A DNA stretch of 64,000 nt from Planctomycetota bacterium (GTDB lineage Bacteria > Planctomycetota > Planctomycetia > Gemmatales > Gemmataceae). Of this stretch, positions 1 through 8,680 are shown one piece after another. Location: positions 1-64,000 of the forward strand of contig JAJXWW010000138.1 in the NCBI GenBank assembly GCA_021781415.1. Reading direction: 5' to 3'. Every line of letters begins with the position of its first letter. Position 1 is the stretch's first letter. The notes beneath the pieces are model-generated. The model saw only the letters and a program-made list of their open reading frames with translations. It did no database searches and had not been told where the DNA came from. The translations under genes and the position numbers were made by a program.

Positions 1-231
1 TAGCTAATTCGACTCAAAGAACTCGCAACAGCGACGATTGGCATCGCCGCTGCCGGCAAGGATGAGTCGGACTAATAAAGACACGACCACATCCTCGCTT
101 TGGCTCATCACACCAACTTGTCAAAGAACGATTGAACCCATAAGGTTCACGGGGTTAGATGCGCTGGCTCGATAAAAGATTCACGAAAATTTCGTCGCTG
201 CTCCGACGCTCTCCTCTTCCGAGTGCGATTC
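1..231. other. left-edge region without a recognisable gene
   Basis: Short open stretches run in from the left edge in some frames but end within about 65 bases and show no recognisable protein tail. The rest lies downstream of the minus-strand hydrolase gene. I see no terminator hairpin that I can support. Confidence 0.4.
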
Positions 232-1014
232 TCAGTCGCGGAGTAAGGGGAAGACGAACGCGCGAAGGAATTCCGGCTGATACGCGCCGTAGTGTCCGCC
301 GTTGTGCCCCAAGCTCTTCATACGGGGGTTCCACGGATGTTGCCGCAACTTGGCATACAACGCATCGTCGGTCCCTCCCACCGTGGGCGGTTGAAAGCCC
401 GCGCGTCCCGCCGTCGCCGAGGTCCAGCGACGATCCGCCGTCCCCGCCAACAAAGTCCCCAGACCGAGCCAAGCCCAATCGTAGGTGCTGGTGAACGCAT
501 CGATTCCTCGACGGGCGCAGCGCAATCCCGGCTTCAGGTCGCGGGTGGCCGACACCGCCGGGGCAAGAAGAACGATCCGCTCCACCGAATCCGCCGGAAG
601 ACACTCCGCGGCGAGTAAGACGACGGCACACCCCGCACTGTGGCCTACTAAATAGATTGGTTGATTGGGAGCGGTGCGGCGATAGGCTACGATTGAGTCG
701 GACAGCCTTCGGGCTTCTCGGCGCGCATGTTCGGCATGTACTTGATCGGCCAAAATGCGACAGTAGCCGTGACTCCAATGAAATACACGAACGTCCAACG
801 GAAGTTGTGCTTGGGCGGCAGTCTGACGAAGTTGACGCGATGCGGCTTCGAAGCCCCCCGCTCCGTCCACCACGATTACGAGTCCCGGACAGGCAGGAGA
901 AGCAGGCAGCGATTGCGGCTCTCCCGCGCGGAGGGGCGTTGACAGCGAGGACATCCAAAGAACGAGCGAAGCTAATCCGAGGGCGAAACCGCGCCAGACC
1001 GTTCTTCGTGTCAT
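232..1014 (-). CDS. exported alpha/beta-hydrolase-like serine hydrolase
   Basis: A 260-residue protein with an N-terminal signal peptide (hydrophobic stretch about residues 9-28, ending near STPLRA). The nucleophile-elbow motif GHSAG has Ser at about 126, and a late HNGGHYG segment could supply the catalytic His. VIVVDGAGG near residue 46 fits the first strand and oxyanion region of the alpha/beta-hydrolase fold. The substrate cannot be told; a lipase or esterase-like role in the periplasm is an inference from the motif and the signal peptide. The start is the ATG at 1014 because GGGAGG lies just upstream and it places the signal peptide at the N-terminus; an open extension to 1161 has no such support. 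It is divergent from the DUF1571 gene. Confidence 0.75.
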   Translation of the reverse strand: MTRRTVWRGFALGLASLVLWMSSLSTPLRAGEPQSLPASPACPGLVIVVDGAGGFEAASRQLRQTAAQAQLPLDVRVFHWSHGYCRILADQVHAEHARREARRLSDSIVAYRRTAPNQPIYLVGHSAGCAVVLLAAECLPADSVERIVLLAPAVSATRDLKPGLRCARRGIDAFTSTYDWAWLGLGTLLAGTADRRWTSATAGRAGFQPPTVGGTDDALYAKLRQHPWNPRMKSLGHNGGHYGAYQPEFLRAFVFPLLRD

Positions 1015-1353
1015 GTCGGTTCCCTCCCGTGCGCTGCGAATCGGCGACGGTACCCTCTGCCGCATTGTGGGCTTTCGACGAACGGAGGTGTTTTTTTTCA
1101 CCCAGATTGCCAACTTACCTCGGATCGACACGTCGAGTCGCCGACACGGCCGTTTCGACACTCATAATCGTTCCTACGATCGTTCGCCAGGCGGATTTGC
1201 TATCTTTTCCATCTTGCCCAGAACTACATGGATGGTGTTTGATCCTATTGGCGGACTATTCCGCCTCTGTAAAATAAGGAAAAGAGGCAAGGCTCACTCG
1301 CCTCATCGCCGGATGCCGATTTGGGCGGTCGATTGACCCACGGGAGGATCGTC
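1015..1353. promoter_or_regulatory. divergent intergenic region, hydrolase / DUF1571
   Basis: This 339-base region separates two divergently oriented genes and must hold both promoters. It has T-rich stretches (around 1089-1096 and 1196-1206), but I could not assign a convincing -35/-10 pair. The ribosome binding site of the right-hand gene is GGGAGG at 1342-1347. Confidence 0.4.
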
Positions 1354-2166
1354 GTGAGACATTCCATTTTGTGTCTGCCGGTTTGCTTGCTATTCCTCTC
1401 GGATTCGTCGAACCGAGATCTTCCGGCTTCCACGACGTTCGAGGCGATTGCCGACGCCGGCAAGGCGTTGCCGAGCAACGACGAAATGGAACGCCTGGCG
1501 AAGAACGATCCCATCGCTTTTCTTCAGTGGTGCATTCGCCGTTACGACCGCGAAGTGAAAGGTTACACGGCCACTCTGCGCAAGCAAGAACGCATCGATG
1601 GTCGGATCGAACCGAGCGAGATGATCGACGTGGCTTTCCGCGAGGAGCCGTTCGGCGTGCGGATGCGCTGGAAGGAAGGGGCGCGGCGAGCGTCGGCGTT
1701 GCTGTATGTCAAAGGCGAGAACCGCGATCAGTTGTTGATTCGCCCCAACGGCATCTTTTCCGTTGCGGGCGTCGTTCCTCGCGATCCCAACGGCAGCGAC
1801 GCCAAGAAAGGCGGCCGATACCCAGTCCCCGAGTTCGGCATCAAGATTGGGACGCAGCGCACCCTTGCCTCGTGGGAGAAAGCACGGAAGGACAAAGCCC
1901 TGCACATCGAATATCTCGGCGTGGAAAAAGTACCGGAGACGGGCGAACGTCCCTGCTGGGTTCTCCAACGAACGCGCTATGCCAAAGTCGAGGAAGACGG
2001 CATCGCTCGATTGAAGATCTATGTCGATAAGGAGACATGGCTGCAATTGGGCACGATTCTCAAGGGGGAAGAGGACAAGTTTATCGGCGAGTATTTCTTC
2101 CGCGACATCAAGCTCAATCCGGAGTTCCCGCGCGACGCCTTCACGCGCGCGGCAATCCAACGCTGA
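1354..2166 (+). CDS. DUF1571 family exported protein
   Basis: A 270-residue protein with a signal peptide (VRHSILCLPVCLLFL) and a body that matches the planctomycete DUF1571 family as I know it. Features are a WCIRRY.REVKGYTATLRKQER segment near the N-terminus, then a beta-rich LolA/outer-membrane lipoprotein-sorting-like part containing VAFREEPFGVRMRWK and a closing FFRDIKLNPEFPRDAF. DUF1571 proteins have no established biochemical role. The GTG at 1354 is chosen because GGGAGG sits six bases upstream and it begins directly with the signal peptide; a TTG at 1321 is also in frame but lacks a ribosome binding site. A CT/AG-rich palindrome follows the stop. Confidence 0.75.
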   Translation: MRHSILCLPVCLLFLSDSSNRDLPASTTFEAIADAGKALPSNDEMERLAKNDPIAFLQWCIRRYDREVKGYTATLRKQERIDGRIEPSEMIDVAFREEPFGVRMRWKEGARRASALLYVKGENRDQLLIRPNGIFSVAGVVPRDPNGSDAKKGGRYPVPEFGIKIGTQRTLASWEKARKDKALHIEYLGVEKVPETGERPCWVLQRTRYAKVEEDGIARLKIYVDKETWLQLGTILKGEEDKFIGEYFFRDIKLNPEFPRDAFTRAAIQR

Positions 2167-2204
2167 CAGAGTTGCCTCATGGTTCAGCGCTGCGCTCGAA
2201 TTCG

Positions 2205-2240
2205 CTCCTCTCCCCTGTAATCAGCGGAGAGGGGGAGGAA
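2205..2240. repeat. CCTCTCCCCTG-type intergenic palindrome, copy 1
   Basis: An imperfect inverted repeat, CTCCTCTCCCCTG then a short TAATCAG-containing centre and CGGAGAGGGGGAGG. It lies between the convergent DUF1571 and CxxCxxCC genes, so it could act as a bidirectional terminator. It belongs to a dispersed family with copies near 16787, 16868, 19950 (half), 48661 and 60576. Confidence 0.6.
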
Positions 2241-2250
2241 CGCTGTACTG

Positions 2251-3519
2251 CTAACGGCTATACCAGGCGATCAACCGCGCCAATTCGCCGCGCCGGGCCA
2301 AGATGCGGAAGCCGAGGCGCTGCCTGCGCGTGGCGAGGACGGGGTTGAAGCCGACGTGATCGTCCACAATGGTCAACGCTTCAACGACGGCTTCGTGACG
2401 CGGTCGATCTCCATAGGCGCGCGACAGCCAGAGCAAAATCGGCAGCGTTAGCGCCAACGATTCCAACCCTTCCCAGAAGGGCAAGCCAAACGACGCGGCT
2501 CCGCAAAATTGCAGCGCTCCGACTTTGAGCGTGTAATAGCGCTCGAGTATCTCTTCGGCCTCGACCGAGAGCGGCCCGCGCGGCGTTTCCAAGTCCTCGA
2601 AGGAGACAACGGGTATGTGCTGGTGCATGCGCGGCATCATGCCTCGACCGCGCGAGAATCGGCAGGCGGCGCGAAACAGTGCCCAACGTCCCCGCCCCGG
2701 CAATCCGCGTTTGGGACCGTGATCCTTGCGCGTATACAGCGCGGCGGCTTGACGGAAAAGGATGCGCCCCACCCAAGTCGGCGCGGCGACCATCGAAGGC
2801 TCGATCGTGGTCTCCTGTTCGACCGTGCGCGCCATCACCTCGACGAGATCTCGAATCTGTTTGCTTTCGAGTCGCTCCAGGCGCAGCGGTCGCATCGCCG
2901 AGGCCAGGGCCAAGCATCGACGCAGCCGAAGTTCCATCGGCTGGCGTCGATTGCGGAGAAAGCCGAGGAGAACTTCGACGATCTGCAATATCTCTTTCCA
3001 CTCGACGTTCGGCCTTCGTTCCAGAGGTGGCGGCGGCGTCAGGGAGCCGTCGGGCCGGCGCGTCAACCCCTCGCGTTCGGCCAGCTTGGCGGCAAACTCG
3101 GCCAACGATTCGTTGTGCGCGCCGATGGCCCTGCCCTTGTTGGCGGCTGCCGAAGGACAAGCGAAGCGAATGCCCACGCGCCACTCTTCGGCGACGGGAA
3201 CCAGGACGAACGGAAACAGCCGGCAGGCCAACGGCTTCGTCTCGTAACCGAAACGCTCGTGGATGCGGCAGCGTCCCGCGTCGCTGAGAAAAACGCAGCT
3301 ATCGTCGTCGCGGTGGTTGAGTACGGAGAGGCCGCGCTTGGCGTCGTGCGGAAGAAATGGCTCGCGACCTGCGAGATCGGCTTCGCGGTCCCAGCCCTGG
3401 GCCTCGATGCGCAGCCTCTCCGCTTCGGTCACGGTCACCCGATACTCTTGGCAGCAGGTACCGCAGACGTGACAATCCCAGTTTTGCACGACCGGTAGAT
3501 GATAAATCGGCAACGTCAT
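2251..3519 (-). CDS. YkgJ-type CxxCxxCC cysteine-cluster protein
   Basis: A 422-residue protein. Its N-terminal domain has CHVCGTCC (Cys at about 16, 19, 22 and 23), then CVFLSDAGRCRIHERFG and CRLFPF, which is the YkgJ/zinc-or-iron-chelating cluster pattern. The long C-terminal part is alpha-helical and unassigned. It is the last gene of the minus-strand metal-efflux run, 72 bases after the third outer-membrane factor, so it may be co-transcribed; a metal-related role is plausible but inferred. Start choice is uncertain: ATG 3519 puts the Cys cluster close to the N-terminus as usual for the family, while ATG 3561 adds 14 Ser-rich residues and has AGGA directly abutting it. Confidence 0.7.
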   Translation of the reverse strand: MTLPIYHLPVVQNWDCHVCGTCCQEYRVTVTEAERLRIEAQGWDREADLAGREPFLPHDAKRGLSVLNHRDDDSCVFLSDAGRCRIHERFGYETKPLACRLFPFVLVPVAEEWRVGIRFACPSAAANKGRAIGAHNESLAEFAAKLAEREGLTRRPDGSLTPPPPLERRPNVEWKEILQIVEVLLGFLRNRRQPMELRLRRCLALASAMRPLRLERLESKQIRDLVEVMARTVEQETTIEPSMVAAPTWVGRILFRQAAALYTRKDHGPKRGLPGRGRWALFRAACRFSRGRGMMPRMHQHIPVVSFEDLETPRGPLSVEAEEILERYYTLKVGALQFCGAASFGLPFWEGLESLALTLPILLWLSRAYGDRPRHEAVVEALTIVDDHVGFNPVLATRRQRLGFRILARRGELARLIAWYSR

Positions 3520-3591
3520 ACGTTCGCTCGAAGACGAGGCGAGATTGGACGCGGGGGTCATTCCTATTGTATAGGCTCTTCTGCCCGTTTT

Positions 3592-5217
3592 CTAAAAGGG
3601 AAGAATGCGCTGGCCGACGGCGGTGTTGAGTTTGAAGGCGTTGCGGCGGTGACGCGCCAACACGTCCAGGTAATCGCGGACAACTTCGTTATACTCCTTG
3701 CGCGCCTCCAAATAGACGTCGAGACCCACTTGCCCTTTCTCGTACAGCCGCTGCTTGTCGCTCCGCAAGGTGCGAGCATCGGGCAAGATTTCTCGTTCGT
3801 ACCGCTCGACGGCGGCGCGCGAAGACGTTAGATCCGCCGCCGCGTCTTGTACTTCGCGGACAATTTGGAGTTCTAATCCCTTTTGCTCGATCTCCGCCTG
3901 TTTCACGTTCACCCTGGCGCGCGCGATGTTGCCTTGATTGCGGTTGAGAATCGGCACGGGGAGAAGCACTCCCATGCCCCAACCGTTGGCGCTCTGCTTG
4001 CCCACGGGAGAATAATCCACCGCGGTATAGGGTGTGGCAAAAAGGAAAGCGTTGCCGATTCCGTCCGCCTGAGCCAGACGCACATCGGCGCGAGCGCGTT
4101 CGATGCCGAGGCGATAGGCCGTCAGATCGGGCCGCGTTTGCAAGGCCAATTCCGTCAGCTCCTCGATGCGCGGCAGCGGCGGCGACGGGTGACGCAGCGA
4201 CCCGCGCAGGTGGAGACTGTCGGCATTCTCGGTCGGAACCGCCAACAAGACGGCGAGATTCTGGCGCGCCTTGAGAAGAATTGCCTCGGTACGGCGAAGG
4301 GCGTCCACGGCGTTCGCTTGACGGATCCGAGCGGTTGTTAATTCGGGTTGAGCGCGCAACCCTTGGCGCACCAGGTCGCTCGTCAGCCGCGTTAGCTCTT
4401 CCATGCCGGCGACTCCGGCCCGCGCGGCCCGCGCCGCCTCGCGCGCTTCCAGAACGTCGGCATAGGCCGCGTACAATTTATCGATCTCCAACCGCACGGC
4501 ATCTTGATACATCGCTTCCAACACTTCTTTCGCCTGCCGAGCGGCTCGGACGGCGTTGGTGTGTTTACCGCTCATGTCGATGGGTTGAATCACGGTGAGG
4601 TCGTAGTTGGCGCTGCCCGGACGTTGCGGGGAATAGTTCTGATAGGGGAGGTCGCTGGCGCTGACGAAGAGGAACGGATTGTTGCGCAACCCGGCGGTGA
4701 GAATATCGGCGCGCGCTTTGGGGATGTCTTGATACTTGATGGCCAAGTCGTAATTGGCGGCGAGCAGGCGCTCGATGGCGGCGTCCAAGGTCAGACCGTC
4801 CTCCGGGCCTTCTTCCTCTTTGCCCGGCAGTTCCAACACACCGTATTGAGGGATGCCCTCGCTCCGCAGGCTCGGCAACGGAGCGAGGTGAAGTCTGGCT
4901 CCCTCCCGCATCGCGCGCGGTCGTTCGTCGGAGAGAAGCCCCGGAACGGTGGCCACGGCGATTCGTTCTTCTCCCAAGCGAGGCGTATCCATGCCAGGAC
5001 CGGGGGACAGACGGTTCGCCCCTCCCGGTAATTCCAAATGTTGATGCGTCCGGTTTTCCTGCATCTTCTTCTGACGACTCGTGAGCAGAATCACATCGTC
5101 GATCACCACGATCTGCGCGACGGCTTGCGAAGACAAGGAGAGAAAACGACAGGGCGACAAAGCGACGGAGGCCGCGAGAACCAACGGAATCCAAGGTCGA
5201 TTCTTCGTACCGATCAT
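3592..5217 (-). CDS. TolC/CzcC-type outer-membrane efflux factor (third of three)
   Basis: A 541-residue exported protein with a signal peptide (hydrophobic residues about 10-34, ending AVAQ). It carries two outer-membrane efflux protein repeats, with the characteristic GLTLDAAIERLLAANYDLAIKYQ N-terminal block, RNNPF, a central RPDLTAYRLGIERARADVRLAQ block and a C-terminal LNTAVGQRILPF. Homologues form the outer-membrane duct of RND metal or drug pumps. It has an extra N-terminal linker of roughly 130 residues that the two sister genes lack or have shorter. The ATG at 5217 has AGAGG upstream. It sits 34 bases after the preceding sister gene, consistent with one operon. Confidence 0.85.
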   Translation of the reverse strand: MIGTKNRPWIPLVLAASVALSPCRFLSLSSQAVAQIVVIDDVILLTSRQKKMQENRTHQHLELPGGANRLSPGPGMDTPRLGEERIAVATVPGLLSDERPRAMREGARLHLAPLPSLRSEGIPQYGVLELPGKEEEGPEDGLTLDAAIERLLAANYDLAIKYQDIPKARADILTAGLRNNPFLFVSASDLPYQNYSPQRPGSANYDLTVIQPIDMSGKHTNAVRAARQAKEVLEAMYQDAVRLEIDKLYAAYADVLEAREAARAARAGVAGMEELTRLTSDLVRQGLRAQPELTTARIRQANAVDALRRTEAILLKARQNLAVLLAVPTENADSLHLRGSLRHPSPPLPRIEELTELALQTRPDLTAYRLGIERARADVRLAQADGIGNAFLFATPYTAVDYSPVGKQSANGWGMGVLLPVPILNRNQGNIARARVNVKQAEIEQKGLELQIVREVQDAAADLTSSRAAVERYEREILPDARTLRSDKQRLYEKGQVGLDVYLEARKEYNEVVRDYLDVLARHRRNAFKLNTAVGQRILPF

Positions 5218-5251
5218 GTGCGTTTACCTCTTTCTTGTCGTCCCGGCTCGT

Positions 5252-6682
5252 TCACGGAAGGATGCGTTGACCGACGGCGGTGTTCAGTTCGAGCATGGCT
5301 CGGCGGTGGCGGATTAACGCTTCCCAGTATTGACGGACGATGTCGTTGTAATCTCTCTGGGCGATCAAATAGGAATCGACGGCCTCGTTGCCGCTGGCAT
5401 ACAAGCGGTATTTATCATCCTTTATGTCTCGAACTCCGGGCAACAGCTCGCGTTCGTAGCGCCGCACTTCATTGCGCGAAACGTCGTACTCCATCGCCGC
5501 GCGGCGCACTTCGGCGATCGCCTGTTGCTCCACCGACTCGGCCTCGATTCCCGATTGCGTCACGTTGGCCCGCGCGCGGGCGACGTTACCCTGATTGCGA
5601 TTCAGAGCCGGGAAAGGCAACAGAACGCCGAACTCCCAACCGTTCGCCGGTTGCTTGCCTTCCGCGGAAAAATCGCTGGCTTGATAGGGCGAGAAAAAGA
5701 GGAAGAGGTCTTCGATCCCCTCGGCGCGCGCCTGTCGGACCTGGGCCTGTGCGCGTTCCACGGTCAGGCGGTAGGAAATCAGGTCCGGCCGCGACTTCAA
5801 AGCCGTGCGGATCAGTTCGTCCGTCGAAGGCGGCGGCGGCGCGCGATCGTGAAGCGAGCCGTCAAGTTTCAACGAATCGGCTCGTTCGGGGAGAACCAAG
5901 AGTACGGCCAGCTGCCGGCGCGCGCGCCGCAATGCCACTTCCGCTTCTTGAAGGGCCAACTCGGCTCTCGCCTTACGGAGCGAGAGCGCAGTCAGTTCGC
6001 TGCGCGCTTGCAATCCTCCTTGTTGAACGCGGCGGCGAGCCGTTTCGACCAGCTTGGCGAGACTCGCTGCGTCAGCTTGTGCTGTCGTTCGCGCGGCGCG
6101 CGCCCCCAACACATCGACCCAGGCCATGTACAGCTTGTCGATCTCGTGGCGCACCGCATCCTGATAGCGCGCTTCCAGCACGCGATATTCGTGTTCGGCA
6201 ACGCGGATGCTGGTCCGGTGTTTCCCGCTGATGTCCACGGGTTGTACCAGTGTGATGTCGTACAGCGGCACTCCCGGTCGTTGAGCGGTGTACCGTTGAT
6301 AGGGCAATTGCGTGGCGCTGACGAAGAGAACGGGATCGTTGCGCAGTCCCGCCGAGAGAATGTCGGCGCGAGCCTTGGGTATGTCCTGAAACTTGGCGGC
6401 TAGATCGTAACTGGCGTTCAACAGTTGTTCGATGGCGGCGTTCAACGTCAAACCATCCGAGGAATCTTCCTCATCTTCCGGCAACTCGACGGGAGCGACC
6501 GCGGTGGAATCGTCCGCCGTCTGGTACGACAGGCGGTCGATCTCGACTCGATTTCCCGCGTCGGGCTGGAGAGTCCGACGCGCATCGGCATCGTTCCGGT
6601 CGGAGTTTCCTATCGGCGCGCGACAGCCCGGCAGCAGAGCAAACAGGAGAGCGATTTTCACGAGCAAAAGCGACTCTTTCAC
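5252..6682 (-). CDS. TolC/CzcC-type outer-membrane factor, lipoprotein (second of three)
   Basis: A 476-residue outer-membrane efflux protein with a lipobox (LLPGC, Cys at about 20), so probably lipid-anchored. It shares the same repeat blocks as its neighbours: GLTLNAAIEQLLNASYDLAAK, RNDPVLFVSA, a central SRPDLISYRLTVERAQAQV block and a C-terminal LNTAVGQRILP. The start is a GTG at 6682 preceded by GGAGAA. The family function is the outer-membrane exit duct of a tripartite efflux pump. Having three such genes next to a single RND permease is unusual; they are clearly paralogous but well diverged, so not a recent duplication. Confidence 0.85.
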   Translation of the reverse strand: MKESLLLVKIALLFALLPGCRAPIGNSDRNDADARRTLQPDAGNRVEIDRLSYQTADDSTAVAPVELPEDEEDSSDGLTLNAAIEQLLNASYDLAAKFQDIPKARADILSAGLRNDPVLFVSATQLPYQRYTAQRPGVPLYDITLVQPVDISGKHRTSIRVAEHEYRVLEARYQDAVRHEIDKLYMAWVDVLGARAARTTAQADAASLAKLVETARRRVQQGGLQARSELTALSLRKARAELALQEAEVALRRARRQLAVLLVLPERADSLKLDGSLHDRAPPPPSTDELIRTALKSRPDLISYRLTVERAQAQVRQARAEGIEDLFLFFSPYQASDFSAEGKQPANGWEFGVLLPFPALNRNQGNVARARANVTQSGIEAESVEQQAIAEVRRAAMEYDVSRNEVRRYERELLPGVRDIKDDKYRLYASGNEAVDSYLIAQRDYNDIVRQYWEALIRHRRAMLELNTAVGQRILP

Positions 6683-6741
6683 TCTCTGTTCTCCTAAAAG
6701 GTGTCACTTTGCGATTCGGCGCGCGAACGAGCGGCGTTTCA

Positions 6742-8097
6742 TCACGGCAGGAGGCGTTGACCGACGGCAGTATTGAGTTTCAGCGCATCGCGCCGAAGGC
6801 GCAGCAGCGACTCTTCGTATTGGCGAACGATGGCGTTGTAGTCCTTGAAGGCGGCCAGCAATTCCTCTCTTCCGACCACGCCGCCGGCGACCGTGCGCTT
6901 TTTGGATTCGAGAACCTCGCGCGCGGCGGGTAAGATGTCGCGTTCGTACCGCTCCGCGCTCGAACGCGAGACGGCGTAGTCCGCCGCGGCCTGGCGCACT
7001 TCGTTGGCAATCTGCTGTTCCACCGCGCGTACTTCGGTCTGGGTTTGCGATACTTCGACGTTGGCGCGGGCGAGATCGCCTTGTTTGCGGTCGAAGACGG
7101 GAAGGGCTACCAATCCGCCGGTCTCCCAGCCGGGAGCCGCTTGAGCCTGCTGCATCGGAAACGTCTGAATCTGGTAGGGAGTATAAAACAACAGTACGTC
7201 TTCAAACTTCTCGGCTTGCGTACGCCGCACCTGAGCCTGCGCGCGATCGACATTCAACCGATACGCCGCCAAATCGGGCCGTATTTTCATGGCCACTCGA
7301 ATCAAGTCGTCCGCGCTCGGCGGCAGCGGTCCTTTGTCGTGGATCGTGCCACTTGGGGTCAGTGCGTCGGCCTGCGCGGCGGGAATGGCCAGAAGGGCGG
7401 CGAGGTCGCGGCGGGACTGGAGCAGAGCGGCCTCGGCTCGTTTGAGCGCAGTCTCGGCTTTGCCCCGATTCACCGTCGCTTGCGTCAGGTCCGAGCGCGG
7501 CCGCACGCCACCCTGACGGACGAGGTCGCGGATCGTTTTCACTCTCTCGCTCTCAAGCAGAACGTCGGCCTGGGCCGCGCGCACGCCGATGTCCGCGCCG
7601 AGAACGTCGGTATAGGCGGTGCATAACTTGTCGATCTCCTGCCGCACGGCATCCTGATACAACGCCTCGATCACGCGCTGGGCGCGCTCGGCCAATTGGA
7701 TGCGCCGCCGCCGCTTGCCGCTGACATCGGTGGGCTGAACCAGCGTCAGCTCGTAGTCGGTCTCTCCCGGCCGCTGCTCCGAATAGTTGCCGTAGGGGAT
7801 GCCGTCGGCGCTGAAAAAGGCCGAGGGATTGTTGCGGAGACCCGCCGACAGGACATCGGCGCGAGCCTTGGGAATGTCCTGATACTTGAGGCGCAGATCA
7901 TAACTGCGCCGCACAAGTATCTGAATGGCGTCGTCGAGAGTAAGATCTCCGGTCGTTGGTCCTTCGGATGACTTCATCTCGCGGGGCGATGGTAGACTCG
8001 TTTCCTGAGCGGATAGGCCAACAAGGGGCCACGGCGACGAGGCGATGAGCGCGGCCAAGATTGGCAACAAGCTGGAGAACTTCGTCTTGCGATCCAT
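6742..8097 (-). CDS. TolC/CzcC-type outer-membrane efflux factor (first of three)
   Basis: A 451-residue exported protein with a signal peptide (residues about 8-30, ending GLSAQ). It has the two-repeat outer-membrane efflux architecture: DLTLDDAIQILVRRSYDLRLK, GLRNNPSAFFSA, a central RPDLAAYRLNVDRAQAQVRR block, and the C-terminal LNTAVGQRLLP shared with the two downstream sisters. GGAGGAG upstream of the ATG at 8097 is a strong ribosome binding site, the best of the three. It is the outer-membrane gene nearest to the RND permease and adaptor genes and so the most likely primary partner, which is an inference from order alone. Confidence 0.85.
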   Translation of the reverse strand: MDRKTKFSSLLPILAALIASSPWPLVGLSAQETSLPSPREMKSSEGPTTGDLTLDDAIQILVRRSYDLRLKYQDIPKARADVLSAGLRNNPSAFFSADGIPYGNYSEQRPGETDYELTLVQPTDVSGKRRRRIQLAERAQRVIEALYQDAVRQEIDKLCTAYTDVLGADIGVRAAQADVLLESERVKTIRDLVRQGGVRPRSDLTQATVNRGKAETALKRAEAALLQSRRDLAALLAIPAAQADALTPSGTIHDKGPLPPSADDLIRVAMKIRPDLAAYRLNVDRAQAQVRRTQAEKFEDVLLFYTPYQIQTFPMQQAQAAPGWETGGLVALPVFDRKQGDLARANVEVSQTQTEVRAVEQQIANEVRQAAADYAVSRSSAERYERDILPAAREVLESKKRTVAGGVVGREELLAAFKDYNAIVRQYEESLLRLRRDALKLNTAVGQRLLP

Positions 8098-8287
8098 GAC
8101 GCTTCTCCTCCTTCTTCCACCGGTCGTCTCAAATCGCCTTCTCGTGCAAGATTCGCCACATTTCTATATCGTCCGAGAACACGCGATTCGTGCGTCAAAC
8201 TCGGCAAGTTGCCGATAAACGGCACAATCGCGGCCAATCGAACAATCCAGAGAATCTTGGCAATCGCGCCTCGTCGCCTTATCGCTT

Positions 8288-8656
8288 CTATTCCTCAATC
8301 GGAGGTGGCTCTTTGCCGTACTTGGCCCGATAGCGGGCGGCGTACTTCTCCTTGAGCTTGGGATCGCACAGGAAGCACTGCGATTTCGCGCGGTCGTGTT
8401 TGTCGCACCAGTCGCCCTTCTTCTTAAACGCGGCGGCAACCTTGGGACTACACATGCTGCACTCCGCCTCGGGTATGCCGTGTTCGTCGCACCACCAGCC
8501 GGCATGTTTCGTTTCATCGCTCTTCGCCGCGGCGGTCGGAGCGGGCTTATCCTTCGTCTGCTCTGGCTTGTTCTCGCCTTGACCGCAACCGAACAGAAGG
8601 AATACCGACGACACGGCCAAGGGAATTGTCGCAATTCGTACAAAAGACATCTTCAT
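8288..8656 (-). CDS. small lipoprotein with two CxxHx6CxxC metal motifs
   Basis: A 122-residue lipoprotein (lipobox LFGC, Cys about 24) directly after the RND permease gene, 24 bases apart. The mature part is a charged linker followed by two copies of a motif: W-C-D-E-H-G-I-P-E-A-E-C-S-M-C (about 55-69) and W-C-D-K-H-D-R-A-K-S-Q-C-F-L-C (about 83-97), each C-x2-H-x6-C-x2-C. A matching copy occurs in the adaptor protein of the same operon. The spacing and residues suggest a zinc-ribbon-like or soft-metal site in the periplasm, possibly a metallochaperone feeding the pump; that role is inferred. The ATG at 8656 and the one six bases further in share AAGGAG upstream; the inner one has better spacing. 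Confidence 0.75.
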   Translation of the reverse strand: MKMSFVRIATIPLAVSSVFLLFGCGQGENKPEQTKDKPAPTAAAKSDETKHAGWWCDEHGIPEAECSMCSPKVAAAFKKKGDWCDKHDRAKSQCFLCDPKLKEKYAARYRAKYGKEPPPIEE

Positions 8657-8680
8657 TATCTCCTTTTCGCTCTTTCGGAG

